DNA from: an uncultured Bacillota bacterium | GTDB taxonomy: Bacteria; Bacillota_I; Bacilli_A; Erysipelotrichales; Coprobacillaceae | Assembly (NCBI GenBank): GCA_949290865.1 | Contig: CASETM010000056.1 | Location: 28,517-92,516 of the forward strand | DNA: 64,000 nucleotides | Direction of reading: 5' to 3' | In this document: piece by piece, positions 7,495 to 15,297 of the stretch | Position numbering within the stretch: position 1 is the stretch's first letter | Layout: every line of letters starts with the position of its first letter | Notes under the pieces: generated by a model | Database searches by the model: none | What the model saw: the letters and a program-made list of their open reading frames with translations, nothing else | Told to the model about the DNA's origin: nothing | Translations under genes and position numbers: made by a program

Positions 7495-8835
7495 CTAATT
7501 ATCACCCCTTTCAGTTTCAGGAAGAAGCAGTTTAAGAAATTTCCATTTACCCATTACATAATAACGCATCGCATCCATACCATGATCCGACTGTTTTACA
7601 ACTTCTTCTTTTCCTTTTTCAATTTTATCTTTGTCATATTTATAGCTGCCAAATTCATCAATAAGATTACTCTGATCAGTAGACACATTCAGCTTTCCAA
7701 ACGCAAGCAGCTTCTGTGTCCTTTCTATCCCAAGAGAAACCTTATTATCCGCACCGATAATCCTGATACCTGGTATCTGTCTTTTTATCTCTTCAGCAAG
7801 GCCTCTTGCACTTGGATCAATAAAAACATCAATCTTTTTATTACCAGTCAATGATTTTATTTCCATATAAAACATTTTGAAATCAGAAGCATATTCGCTT
7901 GGTGCTTTCTGTTTACCTGATGTTCTTCCACTGTGATAATATTCATTTATCCCCTGCATGATCATTGTATTCTGGTTTATGCCAAAAGCCTGAAATGTAG
8001 TAGCATTCAGTTGTCCATAATCTATCGCAATTCCAACATGAATCAGTGCTTTACGATCAAATGAATTATTAATATGTTTTTTTTCATCAAACATATAATA
8101 GACTACTTCAGAAAGTCCAACAGACATCCCAAGCCATATCCAGTTGTACATCTGTTCATCCACACTTTTCATAGCCAAAGCTGAATCAATCAGTTTTTGT
8201 CCAAGCCATTCAACTGGTACATCGCGATAGTCAACATGTATGTGTTTAACATCTTCTCTCTTTTTCATTTTTTCCAGCCACTTCATAACAGGAGCTTTTT
8301 TATTTCTTGGAGGATTGAAATAATATTCCATACAGAATTCTTCGTCATTACCACGGATGAAAGTTGCCTCAATATTGGATATTTCATCTTCTCCGTCACC
8401 TTTTTCAAAAAATTCTGTTAATTCATCCAATATAACAAGCTTTATAGGTTTTTCTTCATCAATCATACCTTTTGTATCATCAATAGAATCATTACCTGTG
8501 AAATATATCGTGTTTCCATTTTTAAGATACTTGATTTCCATCGGTGAAACAGTAATCTTAAAATCTTTCTTGTCAAGACCGAGACGTTTGATTGCTCTCA
8601 ACACCTCTTTATACACTGTTTTCTTCAGTTTGTTGTGAAATTTTCTAAGAACGACAACAGAACACGAATCATCACTAATGACTTTGTAAACAGCTTTTAT
8701 TGCTCCTCTGGAAGATTTGGTTCCAGCACGACCAGATGTAAAAATTTTGTGCACGTAAGATGTATTGTTAAATGTATCGTGATACTTTTTGATTATAAGA
8801 CTGCTTAGCTTTATTTCTTTATTCGGGGAGGTCAT
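7495..8835 (-). CDS. terL: Terminase large subunit (PBSX family)
   Basis: The 446-residue DNA-packaging motor has an N-terminal ATPase with a Walker-A-like SGRAGTKSSRG (about 34-44) and Walker B IKLVILDELTEF. The C-terminal RNase H-fold nuclease has acidic residues in VGIAIDYGQ, DVFIDPSARG and SDHGMDAMRYY. The start overlaps the small terminase gene by 17 bases, with a poor ribosome site, so coupling is likely. It cuts concatemers and pumps DNA through the portal. Confidence 0.92.
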   Translation of the reverse strand: MTSPNKEIKLSSLIIKKYHDTFNNTSYVHKIFTSGRAGTKSSRGAIKAVYKVISDDSCSVVVLRKFHNKLKKTVYKEVLRAIKRLGLDKKDFKITVSPMEIKYLKNGNTIYFTGNDSIDDTKGMIDEEKPIKLVILDELTEFFEKGDGEDEISNIEATFIRGNDEEFCMEYYFNPPRNKKAPVMKWLEKMKKREDVKHIHVDYRDVPVEWLGQKLIDSALAMKSVDEQMYNWIWLGMSVGLSEVVYYMFDEKKHINNSFDRKALIHVGIAIDYGQLNATTFQAFGINQNTMIMQGINEYYHSGRTSGKQKAPSEYASDFKMFYMEIKSLTGNKKIDVFIDPSARGLAEEIKRQIPGIRIIGADNKVSLGIERTQKLLAFGKLNVSTDQSNLIDEFGSYKYDKDKIEKGKEEVVKQSDHGMDAMRYYVMGKWKFLKLLLPETERGDN

Positions 8836-9565
8836 TAATGATCACAACCTTTTCGCTGTCAGTATCATCGCTATTTTGTTTCATTTCACTTCTTATTTTT
8901 TCTGTCTGAGCTTTCAGCAGTTCAATCTTGGCTTTTTGTTCATCATTAGCCAAATTCATATGTTTGGATAACCAGTCCATAGCCTTCATACGATCGTTTA
9001 TCTTTATGGAAACACCATATTTTCCTTGAGAAACTTCCTGAATGATCGTCCCATCTAAGTATTCACTGTCATTCAACAGAACTGTATCCCCTTTAAATCT
9101 GGCATAATCTGTCATGTCAGCAAAGGCAATATCAATATATTTCTGAACTATATCCTGCGGTTCCAGAATAGCATCGGCATAAAGTTCTTTTTTTAATCTG
9201 TTGATTTCTTCCTGTATTTCCGGTTCCTTATACCATCTGCTGGCCATCACACATGCACTGTCATATCTGGCACCAGGGTTTACTTTCATGTATGCTTTGA
9301 CACGATTATGATATTTAAGGAAATAGATACAGAAAAGCTGTCGTTTTTCGTCCAGTTTGCTTTCCTCGACCATTTCTTCAGCAACAGCTTTTGCAACTTT
9401 TTTGGTTGCAACCTTTTTCTTTTTTGGTTGCAACTTTTTCCCCTTCCAGTAGCGGCTTTTCCATGACTTGACTGCACTAACTGTCACTCCATATTTCGAA
9501 GCAATATCTTTATACTTCATTCCAGAAATATAGTCTTCATAGGCTAATTCATATTTTTCTTTCAA
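8819..9565 (-). CDS. terS: Terminase small subunit
   Basis: The 248-residue protein has an N-terminal HTH (YKDIASKYGVTVSAVKSWKS, about 19-38) that recognises phage DNA. A Lys-rich linker with repeated KKxATKKVA follows, then the Terminase_2-like region (KRQLFCIYFLKYHNRVKAYM) and a coiled C-terminus. It partners with the large subunit to start packaging. The pac or cos site is usually in or near this gene; none is recognisable by eye. Confidence 0.88.
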   Translation of the reverse strand: MKEKYELAYEDYISGMKYKDIASKYGVTVSAVKSWKSRYWKGKKLQPKKKKVATKKVAKAVAEEMVEESKLDEKRQLFCIYFLKYHNRVKAYMKVNPGARYDSACVMASRWYKEPEIQEEINRLKKELYADAILEPQDIVQKYIDIAFADMTDYARFKGDTVLLNDSEYLDGTIIQEVSQGKYGVSIKINDRMKAMDWLSKHMNLANDEQKAKIELLKAQTEKIRSEMKQNSDDTDSEKVVIINDLPE

Positions 9566-9627
9566 GTCATATCCACCACCTCGTTTCTAAAAATGTTATA
9601 AATATATATCATCTAATTTTCAGCAAA

Positions 9628-9650
9628 ATAAAAACCGACTATTTGTCGGT
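9628..9650 (-). terminator. Intrinsic terminator over the stop of the 48-aa gene
   Basis: ACCGAC-aaata-GTCGGT on the minus strand, then TTTTTATTTTG. The stop codon lies at the stem/loop boundary. This isolates the late structural genes from the small genes upstream. Confidence 0.65.
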
Positions 9651-9785
9651 ATCTTCTTTATATTCCTCAATGCTGCCACCAAAATACCAGCCATTGCTCT
9701 CTAAAAAATCAATAAACTTTTCTGAAAATTCATCCACTGTAATATTATCTTGTACTTCAACACATCCTATTATTTCTATTTCCAT
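9639..9785 (-). CDS. Small acidic phage protein, 48 aa
   Basis: The short frame MEIEIIGCVEVQDNITVDEF..ESNGWYFGGSIEEYKED has an AAGGAGAAA ribosome site. The central pattern (xVDEFxExFIDFLESxGWYFGG) recurs in small Firmicutes phage proteins. No function is known. Confidence 0.55.
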   Translation of the reverse strand: MEIEIIGCVEVQDNITVDEFSEKFIDFLESNGWYFGGSIEEYKEDTDK

Positions 9786-9820
9786 AGTTTTCTCCTTAAA
9801 TTATTTACTATGCAGCAAAA

Positions 9821-9846
9821 GAAAAAACCACATCGCGTGTGGTTTA
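9821..9846 (-). terminator. Intrinsic terminator over the stop of the 83-aa gene
   Basis: AAACCACA-cgcga-TGTGGTTT on the minus strand is followed by TTTTCTTTTG. The TAA stop is part of the stem. Confidence 0.65.
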
Positions 9847-10095
9847 AAAAAAAGATTTTCCTTTTATTGTTGCTTCGTAGTTAGAAAGCCATATAACTCC
9901 TCTATATGTATTTTCTTTTTTATCATTCTTCTTAATAACAGCAGATTGTTTTCCTATTGGTCTAATAAAGTTTTGATCTTTTAAATCGTAAACTATTTTA
10001 TTAAACTCGTCCCTACTAATATTTAATGACCTAGGATTAGGCTCAGGACCATTTCTCTTAACAATCCAGCAAAGAATTTCATACGTTGGTTCCAT
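9844..10095 (-). CDS. Small winged-helix-like phage protein
   Basis: The 83-residue protein MEPTYEILCWIVKRNGPEPN.. continues with SLNISRDEFNKIVYDLKDQNFIRPI, a helix-turn-helix-like run, and a beta end. It has a good AAAGGAG site. It may be a small regulator; no family is certain. It lies in the accessory zone between terminase and the cargo cassette, with its own terminator. Confidence 0.5.
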   Translation of the reverse strand: MEPTYEILCWIVKRNGPEPNPRSLNISRDEFNKIVYDLKDQNFIRPIGKQSAVIKKNDKKENTYRGVIWLSNYEATIKGKSFF

Positions 10096-10207
10096 AATAC
10101 TTTTCTCCTTTCAATTTACACTTATATTTTATCAAGGAAAAAATATTTATGTTTTGAATCCATTATTTTAAACACCGTTATTTTGTATTTAAATAATTTT
10201 AATAGAA

Positions 10208-10522
10208 CTATAGCACATCTTTGATTGTTTTGTTCATCAAGTTATTTAACTTAACCCAATTCCTGGCAAAATAATCTATCATTTCTTCATTGGTTGCCCA
10301 ATCACTACAAAAACCTAATCCAGTTTCAAAAAGATAAGCATGAATTAATTCATGTCTTAATATCAGTTCCTTATCTAAGTAACTATTTTCTTTTATCACA
10401 ATCTTTCTTTCACCATTTCTAGTTGATGTATATCCATCAGCATCTATCAGTTCTTTATCTTTAATTTCATTGGAAAATTCTATCTTCCAAACACTTTCTA
10501 ATATATTGATTAACCATTTCAT
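10208..10522 (-). CDS. Small HExxH metallopeptidase-like protein
   Basis: The protein has 104 residues from ATG 10522 (GGAG at 8-bp spacing; the ATG two codons earlier is too close to it). The motif ILRHELIHAYLFETGLG is a zinc-peptidase HExxH helix, and ATNEEMIDYFARNW downstream offers the third ligand Glu. This layout is like ImmA/SprT-type mini-proteases that phages use to cleave regulators. Preceding it is an unusual ERKIVIKENSYLD strand. Substrate unknown. Confidence 0.6.
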   Translation of the reverse strand: MKWLINILESVWKIEFSNEIKDKELIDADGYTSTRNGERKIVIKENSYLDKELILRHELIHAYLFETGLGFCSDWATNEEMIDYFARNWVKLNNLMNKTIKDVL

Positions 10523-10617
10523 TATCATTTCTCCAAAACATGATCTATAATTTACTAAAGTGTCAGATCTTCCTATTTATCTAATATCTATACTCTAATG
10601 AAAGGGAGGTGAATTAC

Positions 10618-10740
10618 ATGGCTAAAAATAAATGTACAGAAAAACCACCACGTCGTGGACCAATGACTGTAAAAGTATCATCTTACACAAGAAGAGACGG
10701 AACACATGTATCTAGTCACAAAAGACACACACCTAAATAA
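10618..10740 (+). CDS. Small basic 40-aa protein on the opposite strand
   Basis: An excellent GGGAGGTG precedes ATG 10618. The product is Lys/Arg/His-rich and ends VSSYTRRDGTHVSSHKRHTPK, a tail motif (Y-T-R-x-D-G-T-x-V-x-x-H) that recurs in many small bacterial proteins. It is the only plus-strand gene in the lytic half of the prophage, so it is probably an independently expressed cargo gene. Function unknown. The following stretch to 10967 shows no further gene, only AT-rich sequence. Confidence 0.6.
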   Translation: MAKNKCTEKPPRRGPMTVKVSSYTRRDGTHVSSHKRHTPK

Positions 10741-10967
10741 TTAGTCATAGATAGATTTGACACTTAATTTTTAAATAAAACAAAAAGGCCCTACACCAGT
10801 AGCACCTTTCTTTCTCGTAAATCTTATATTAACATATTAGCATGTTTTCGAGGTGAAAATAAGACCATCTATAACTTTTTTTTAATTTGATCGCTTGAAC
10901 TATTTTAATTAAAATCTAAAAAAAGTGATGTGAAAATAAAATAAATATGTACTTTTATATAATAATT

Positions 10968-11504
10968 CTATTTTTTTTCAAATACTAAATAAAATAACAC
11001 TTCCTTTAACTTTGCCGATGTGAGATTGATATGTCGTTTAATAGTTTGTAAACTAAATGTTAATTCTTCATTATTACCTATATGATCAGACACTATACTT
11101 TTAATTTCATTAAGTTCATTTTTTATGTAATCAATATTTTCGGTTATATTATACTCATCTTTTATTTTCTCAATTAAGTATAAAATATTCTCAATACTTC
11201 GCATATGATCCATAAAATCTTTTGAATTTTGTGAAGTAATCATATTAATATTTATTTCATTTATTTTTTTATCAAGTTCAGAAATATACTCATTTAGAAC
11301 TCTCTTTTTTTCTCTAACATCTAATTTAATTTGTGTAAAATAATAAGTAAAAAAATAAGCAATCGCCAATGTAATAATTTGAACCAAATTAGCTTCATAA
11401 AAAGAGTCATCATAAAACCCAAAAGTATTATTTAATATCAAAAATAATAAAAGAGCAACAAGAACTATATTGAAAATATTATTAACAATTTTATGATTCT
11501 TCAT
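10968..11504 (-). CDS. Membrane-anchored coiled-coil protein (third gene of cargo cassette)
   Basis: The 178-residue protein has two transmembrane helices (about 10-27, IVLVALLLFLILNNTFG, and 40-58, VQIITLAIAYFFTYYFTQ). A cytoplasmic coiled coil follows (62-175: LDVREKKRVLNEYISELDKK and NELNEIKSIVSDH). Its start overlaps the DUF4325 gene by 14 bases, so it is coupled to it. No enzymatic motif is visible. By arrangement it could be the membrane effector or sensor of the cassette. Very AT-rich. Strictly uncharacterised. Confidence 0.65.
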   Translation of the reverse strand: MKNHKIVNNIFNIVLVALLLFLILNNTFGFYDDSFYEANLVQIITLAIAYFFTYYFTQIKLDVREKKRVLNEYISELDKKINEININMITSQNSKDFMDHMRSIENILYLIEKIKDEYNITENIDYIKNELNEIKSIVSDHIGNNEELTFSLQTIKRHINLTSAKLKEVLFYLVFEKK

Positions 11505-11844
11505 ATTTTTTCGCTCTATTCTTATTGTAATTATAAGGATTTCTTATATTTTCTGTAATTACATCAATTAATCCAGGCTGATCCTTAGAAATAAATTGAA
11601 TTACATTTAATACTTTTTGACTTCCAAACTCTCTAGACAAGCCTCCGAAACTCTCATCAATAAAAGAACTAGGATATCCATATGTTCCATCAAGATTTAT
11701 AACCAATTTTTCATTATTTTCTACAGCTTTTAAATAATATGGCTTTAATAATTCTTTGTAAAAAATATCACCAGGGTATTCTTCTCTTTTTCCACTACGT
11801 GCCCCAAGCATATCACTGTATTGAGTACTGATATTTAATTCCAT
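11491..11844 (-). CDS. STAS-like DUF4325 protein
   Basis: The 117-residue protein carries the DUF4325 core: LVINLDGTYGYPSSFIDES (47-65) then FGGLSREFG. This resembles the STAS fold of anti-anti-sigma factors, with Ser59/Ser60 at the position where SpoIIAA-like proteins are phosphorylated (inference). It sits 13 bp after a GHKL ATPase gene, an arrangement that suggests kinase and substrate. It has a good AGGAGG site. Confidence 0.75.
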   Translation of the reverse strand: MELNISTQYSDMLGARSGKREEYPGDIFYKELLKPYYLKAVENNEKLVINLDGTYGYPSSFIDESFGGLSREFGSQKVLNVIQFISKDQPGLIDVITENIRNPYNYNKNRAKKYEES

Positions 11845-11857
11845 ACAATCCCTCCTT

Positions 11858-12826
11858 TTATTTTCTTACTTCCCAATAAAACATAGTCCCTTCAAAGTTA
11901 TCAGACAAGTCGAGAAATTTCCAGCTATTTTTCAAAAAACTTTTATATATACATAGTCCCTTCCCAGATATAATTTTTAAATTAATTATATATCTATGTT
12001 TGACCAAATAACTAAAAATTTCTGGCAATCCTCTTCCTCTATAAGCTTTTTGTGTAGAAGTTCTTAGAATATCCCCTAACATGCAACTATGAATAAATTT
12101 ACTTTCCTTTTCCAATGCTTTATCAACCATTTCAACTAAATTAGTTTCAAATGATCGATTAATATAAATAGTATTCGGTATTCCTTTTCCATTATCTAAA
12201 AAAGTATATTTTAATTTTGTAGGAGTATTTTCCACAAATATAAACCATATTTTGTTGTCTTCATTTATATCATATGCATGACTTTCTGTATTATCCATCA
12301 TTTCTACAAACATATTATTAATAAAATAACATTGTGCTTTTGATTTATTTAATTTATCAATGCTAAACTCATTAATATCACGCAAAATATTTAAATTTCT
12401 TCCTGTACCAGCAACTATTCTAAAATAATCATCACAATCTTCTATATAATTTTCTTTATCGCCAGAAATAAACTGTTTCAAACCACATTTATAAACTAGT
12501 TTTCTAGAACTCCCTTTCTTAGGTGCAATAAACCCAAATTTTACCGTTTTATTTGAATCTATGTATAATTTTCTTGTAAATGAAATCATATACATAATAC
12601 AGTCAATACTTATAAATCCAACTTCTCTCAAATCAAGTAATATTGTTCCTTCAAAATTTATACATTGTGATATCTCAGAAATTTTATTAAAATACTTTAT
12701 TGTTTCAATTGGATTTTCAAAAAAATCTAGATTTTCTTTCGTAGGTATTTTTAGTTCATCTTTAAAATATATATTTTTATCAAAGATATATTTCTTTCCA
12801 TTTTCAGCAAAAATATTAAAATCCAT
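11858..12826 (-). CDS. STAS-like domain fused to GHKL ATPase
   Basis: The protein has 322 residues from ATG 12826 (AAGGTGAT, 8 bp; a GTG four codons upstream overlaps that site). Residues 57-122 (GTILLDLREVGFISIDCIMY) look STAS-like. Residues 165-322 have GHKL ATP-binding boxes: N-box VEMMDNTESHAYD (174-186), G1 DNGKGIP (211-217), and G2 YRGRGLPEI (262-270). No His-kinase phospho-acceptor domain is seen, so it resembles SpoIIAB/RsbW-type kinases fused to their partner fold. It has its own promoter at 12851-12879 and heads the three-gene cassette inserted between the late regulator and terminase. Confidence 0.78.
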   Translation of the reverse strand: MDFNIFAENGKKYIFDKNIYFKDELKIPTKENLDFFENPIETIKYFNKISEISQCINFEGTILLDLREVGFISIDCIMYMISFTRKLYIDSNKTVKFGFIAPKKGSSRKLVYKCGLKQFISGDKENYIEDCDDYFRIVAGTGRNLNILRDINEFSIDKLNKSKAQCYFINNMFVEMMDNTESHAYDINEDNKIWFIFVENTPTKLKYTFLDNGKGIPNTIYINRSFETNLVEMVDKALEKESKFIHSCMLGDILRTSTQKAYRGRGLPEIFSYLVKHRYIINLKIISGKGLCIYKSFLKNSWKFLDLSDNFEGTMFYWEVRK

Positions 12827-12850
12827 AAATATTATCACCTTACTAAGATA

Positions 12851-12879
12851 ATTTTAATCTAACATTTTAAATAAATCAA
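12851..12879 (-). promoter_or_regulatory. Sigma-A-type promoter of the GHKL/STAS cassette
   Basis: On the minus strand TTGATT, a 17-bp spacer and TAAAAT lie about 25 bp before the ATPase start. A private promoter supports the view that the cassette is a moron expressed from the lysogen. Confidence 0.55.
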
Positions 12880-12896
12880 TTATATAAGTATAAACT

Positions 12897-13400
12897 TTAT
12901 ATTTCCTTCTTCAAAATATTCTTCGCCTTCCTGTACACATGTGTTTCGTTCTTGATTCCATGCTTTTCCATTACAGCCTTAAATTTCATCTTATGATCAA
13001 CATACAGATCATTGATAAATTCTCGATCTTCATCATTCAGCTTGGAAAGATAATACTCAACAGTAGCAATTCTTCTGTTCCATTCATCAACTTCTTCCAG
13101 GAACTGCGAACGATTGGTCAAGATATATTCTATCATCTCCAGTTTGATATTTTCTTTCTTCTGGATCAGATCATTGAACCGCTGATCACTCTCCTGAACG
13201 TAACCACTTAGGCCATTACCTTTGCCTGGACTCTTTATCAGTATCAATTTTTGTTCAATCTCAAAAAGTTTTAAATAAAGCTCTCTCAGCGGTTTTACAT
13301 ATGACTGGATTAATTTATCACGTTCTACATAAAAGCGACTGTACATCTTAATCTCGTTGCGTAAAATTGCTACTGTGTGTATCGTGTAATGTCCTCTCAT
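12897..13400 (-). CDS. ArpU/RinA-like late transcription regulator
   Basis: The 167-residue helical protein ends with a sigma-region-4-like HTH (LNDEDREFINDLYVDHKMKF, then AVMEKHGIKNETHVYRKAKN). Its place as the last gene before the late genes is where ArpU/RinA-type activators of packaging and structural transcription lie. It starts right after the upstream stop with GAGG at 8 bp. Target promoter not identified; the cassette now separates it from terS. Confidence 0.65.
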   Translation of the reverse strand: MRGHYTIHTVAILRNEIKMYSRFYVERDKLIQSYVKPLRELYLKLFEIEQKLILIKSPGKGNGLSGYVQESDQRFNDLIQKKENIKLEMIEYILTNRSQFLEEVDEWNRRIATVEYYLSKLNDEDREFINDLYVDHKMKFKAVMEKHGIKNETHVYRKAKNILKKEI

Positions 13401-13625
13401 TCATCTTTCCTCCTCGAAAATACTGTCAATGATTCTTTTAACCTTGCCACTGCTGAGCCTTTTCCGCGTTACGATCATACAGGCAAGGATCAGGCACCAC
13501 TCATCATAGTGATCATAGATATCAATAAAATCATCATGTGAAAGTCCAGAAGATTTCTGATGCTGTATCTTCATGGACTTTCTGCCGTTGGTTGCCTTGA
13601 AATAATTGATTGCCTTGTCTATCAT
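13401..13625 (-). CDS. Small phage protein, unknown
   Basis: The 74-residue protein has the central segment HDDFIDIYDHYDEWCLILAC and a basic C-terminus RKRLSSGKVKRIIDSIFEEE. It is coupled to the MazG-like gene by an ATGA overlap and to the late regulator. Function unknown. Confidence 0.5.
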   Translation of the reverse strand: MIDKAINYFKATNGRKSMKIQHQKSSGLSHDDFIDIYDHYDEWCLILACMIVTRKRLSSGKVKRIIDSIFEEER

Positions 13626-14029
13626 TTCATGCTGATCAGGACATTGGCCAACCCATCAATTGCTCTTATGATTGCTTCAGGTTTAGCCTTATGACCTTCG
13701 ATTGACAAGTTATCATCATAGATGTTGATATGAATATATCGCTGATCTTCATTTTCAGTTTTTTCACTGTTCAGTCTTTCGGCCAGCCTTTCTGTTTTCT
13801 GATACTTAACACCTTCAAGTTCACTGCATTTGACATCACAGATCATCTTCAGCTGCTGCAGCATGATCTCAACATCTGCAATTTCTTCTACGATCTGCTG
13901 ATGATTATCCTGGCCACGTTTGAACTTGCAGATTTCTTTCGTCAGTTCTGACATTTCCTCAATGGCCACATCAAGCTGTTTATCCTTTCCGTATGTATCG
14001 ATTGCTTTTCTGTATGTTTCTTTATTCAT
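13622..14029 (-). CDS. MazG-like nucleotide pyrophosphohydrolase
   Basis: The 135-residue protein has the all-alpha NTP-PPase motif EEMSELTKEICKFKRGQDN followed by EEIADVEIMLQQLK, which supplies the ExxE...ExxD metal ligands. Such enzymes hydrolyse NTPs or alarmone-type nucleotides and help phage nucleotide balance. The C-terminal 45 residues are a phage-specific extension (IYDDNLSIEGHKAKPEAIIR). It overlaps the neighbours on both sides by a few bases. Confidence 0.8.
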   Translation of the reverse strand: MNKETYRKAIDTYGKDKQLDVAIEEMSELTKEICKFKRGQDNHQQIVEEIADVEIMLQQLKMICDVKCSELEGVKYQKTERLAERLNSEKTENEDQRYIHINIYDDNLSIEGHKAKPEAIIRAIDGLANVLISMK

Positions 14030-14453
14030 TTGCTTTCACCTCCTCTAATAATTCCTTTATGTTCCAAGGTTCTTCATCTTCCTGTTTGACGAAAGAAAAT
14101 AGGTGGTTAAAAATATTAAGGTCACACAAACTTCCTTTATAATCCCAATAACATGCGTCTCTCTTTTTTGGTTTACCTTCAGTTAAAAATAATTTATTAT
14201 TACAATTCCTTAACATGTATTCCCACTTTTTCGGCAAGCTTCTCAAAATCGCTTTTTCATCATCAGTAAGCTGTGGCTTTTCTTTGTGTTCTGATAAAAG
14301 GATTTTCAGTATTTTATTAATGTTTGCACATAAATCACATTCTTTACAATACTTACCGTCACATGTGTGATTGTATTTGGCAACATACGCCGCTTTACAA
14401 ATTGCAATAAGATGTAAATTATGTTTTTTTAAAACATGTTCCAACTCTGTCAT
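14022..14453 (-). CDS. Cys-rich phage protein with EDEEPW tail
   Basis: The 143-residue protein has an N-terminal CDGKYCKECDLC (zinc-binding candidate). Its C-terminal domain runs from KPQLTDDEKAILRSLP to NHLFSFVKQEDEEPWNIKEL. That domain is clearly homologous to the 88-aa protein at 26747-27013 in the same phage (HDEIVILRNIDP...LFQFIKWEDEEPWKISDLLE). Two paralogues in one prophage suggest a phage-specific protein family. Function unknown. Confidence 0.55.
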   Translation of the reverse strand: MTELEHVLKKHNLHLIAICKAAYVAKYNHTCDGKYCKECDLCANINKILKILLSEHKEKPQLTDDEKAILRSLPKKWEYMLRNCNNKLFLTEGKPKKRDACYWDYKGSLCDLNIFNHLFSFVKQEDEEPWNIKELLEEVKANE

Positions 14454-14782
14454 TTTTCTTCACCTCCGTATGGTTCAGGCAATGGCATCCATGCGAGAAC
14501 TTTGACATTAACTCCGGATATTCCTCCCCAGCATCCTCTGCATTGCCATCCGATCCCATAATCTTGATACATGCAGTTGTAATTTCCAAATCTAAAATAT
14601 TCATACCAGCAGAGAACTGTTTTTCCATCTTCTGGTAAAGCTTTATCAACCGGAATCCATTTGTCTAGCTTTGGTTGTTTTTCAACCAATGCAATAATGT
14701 TATCAATAGAACATGGTACTCCTAGATCCTCTTTTTCCTTCATATGTTCCAAATCCCTGATTAATTGAATCTCATTGATCAT
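14450..14782 (-). CDS. DUF551 domain protein
   Basis: The protein has 110 residues from ATG 14782 (AAAGGAGTGGGAG; the longer frame to 14833 lacks a site). DUF551 spans WIPVDKALPEDGKTVLCWYE to VLAWMPLPEPY, flanking a Cys/Trp-rich YGIGWQCRGCWGG. It is common in Firmicutes phages; function unknown. It overlaps the preceding gene's end. Confidence 0.7.
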   Translation of the reverse strand: MINEIQLIRDLEHMKEKEDLGVPCSIDNIIALVEKQPKLDKWIPVDKALPEDGKTVLCWYEYFRFGNYNCMYQDYGIGWQCRGCWGGISGVNVKVLAWMPLPEPYGGEEK

Positions 14783-15077
14783 TCTCCCACTCCTTTCGAT
14801 AACATTCCTCGCACACGCTGTATCCCACTTCATTGTCCTGTGGCATTTGGAAAATTTGATTTACTACATAAAAAATAGGTTCAACATTAAATTCCGCTAT
14901 TTTGATTTTTTCACAAATCATATCCAATACCTTAATAGCTTTCTCTTCTGTGGAATAAGCCCCTAAATCAAAACCTCTTCCCGTACGTATACACCAACCT
15001 TTTGATCGTCTAGTCACATATATCTCCTTTACACTAACTAATGTTTTTCCATCCTGGCTTCTTATCCATATTCCCAT
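14772..15077 (-). CDS. Conserved small phage protein, 101 aa
   Basis: The pattern MGIWIRSQDGKTLVSVKEIY, then GAYSTEEKAIKVLDMI and FQMPQDNEVG, is a recurrent Firmicutes phage family of unknown function. It ends with CEECYRKEW, a possible half zinc site. It overlaps the DUF551 gene by 11 bases. Confidence 0.55.
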   Translation of the reverse strand: MGIWIRSQDGKTLVSVKEIYVTRRSKGWCIRTGRGFDLGAYSTEEKAIKVLDMICEKIKIAEFNVEPIFYVVNQIFQMPQDNEVGYSVCEECYRKEWENDQ

Positions 15078-15099
15078 TATCCTATCACCTCTTCATACC

Positions 15100-15297
15100 T
15101 TAACCTTTCTTAACCATTTCATCTTCTATCGTCTGTAGTTTGTATCTCAGTATCTTTACTTCTTTTTCTAGTTTCCTGTTTTTAAGAAGATACTTTTGAG
15201 CTGTTTCTCGATATCGATTTCTTTCAATCATGAGCGGAAAGTAATGTTTTTCCGCCCACGCAATTAACATTTCTCTTAACTGATCACACTGGCTCAT
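15100..15297 (-). CDS. Small coiled-coil protein, 65 aa
   Basis: Predicted helical throughout; residues 28-64 form a heptad-like KYLLKNRKLEKEVKILRYKL run. It overlaps the E2-like gene by 4 bases and is the last gene of that coupled block, so it may belong to the conjugation set. Function unknown. Confidence 0.5.
   Translation of the reverse strand: MSQCDQLREMLIAWAEKHYFPLMIERNRYRETAQKYLLKNRKLEKEVKILRYKLQTIEDEMVKKG

Noticed and set aside
9643..9984. 113-aa plus-strand frame
   Set aside because: It is antisense to two real minus genes (48 aa and 83 aa) with good ribosome sites, has no site of its own and is low-complexity.
14419..14649. 76-aa minus frame inside the DUF551 gene
   Set aside because: It is out of frame with the recognised domain and lacks a ribosome site.
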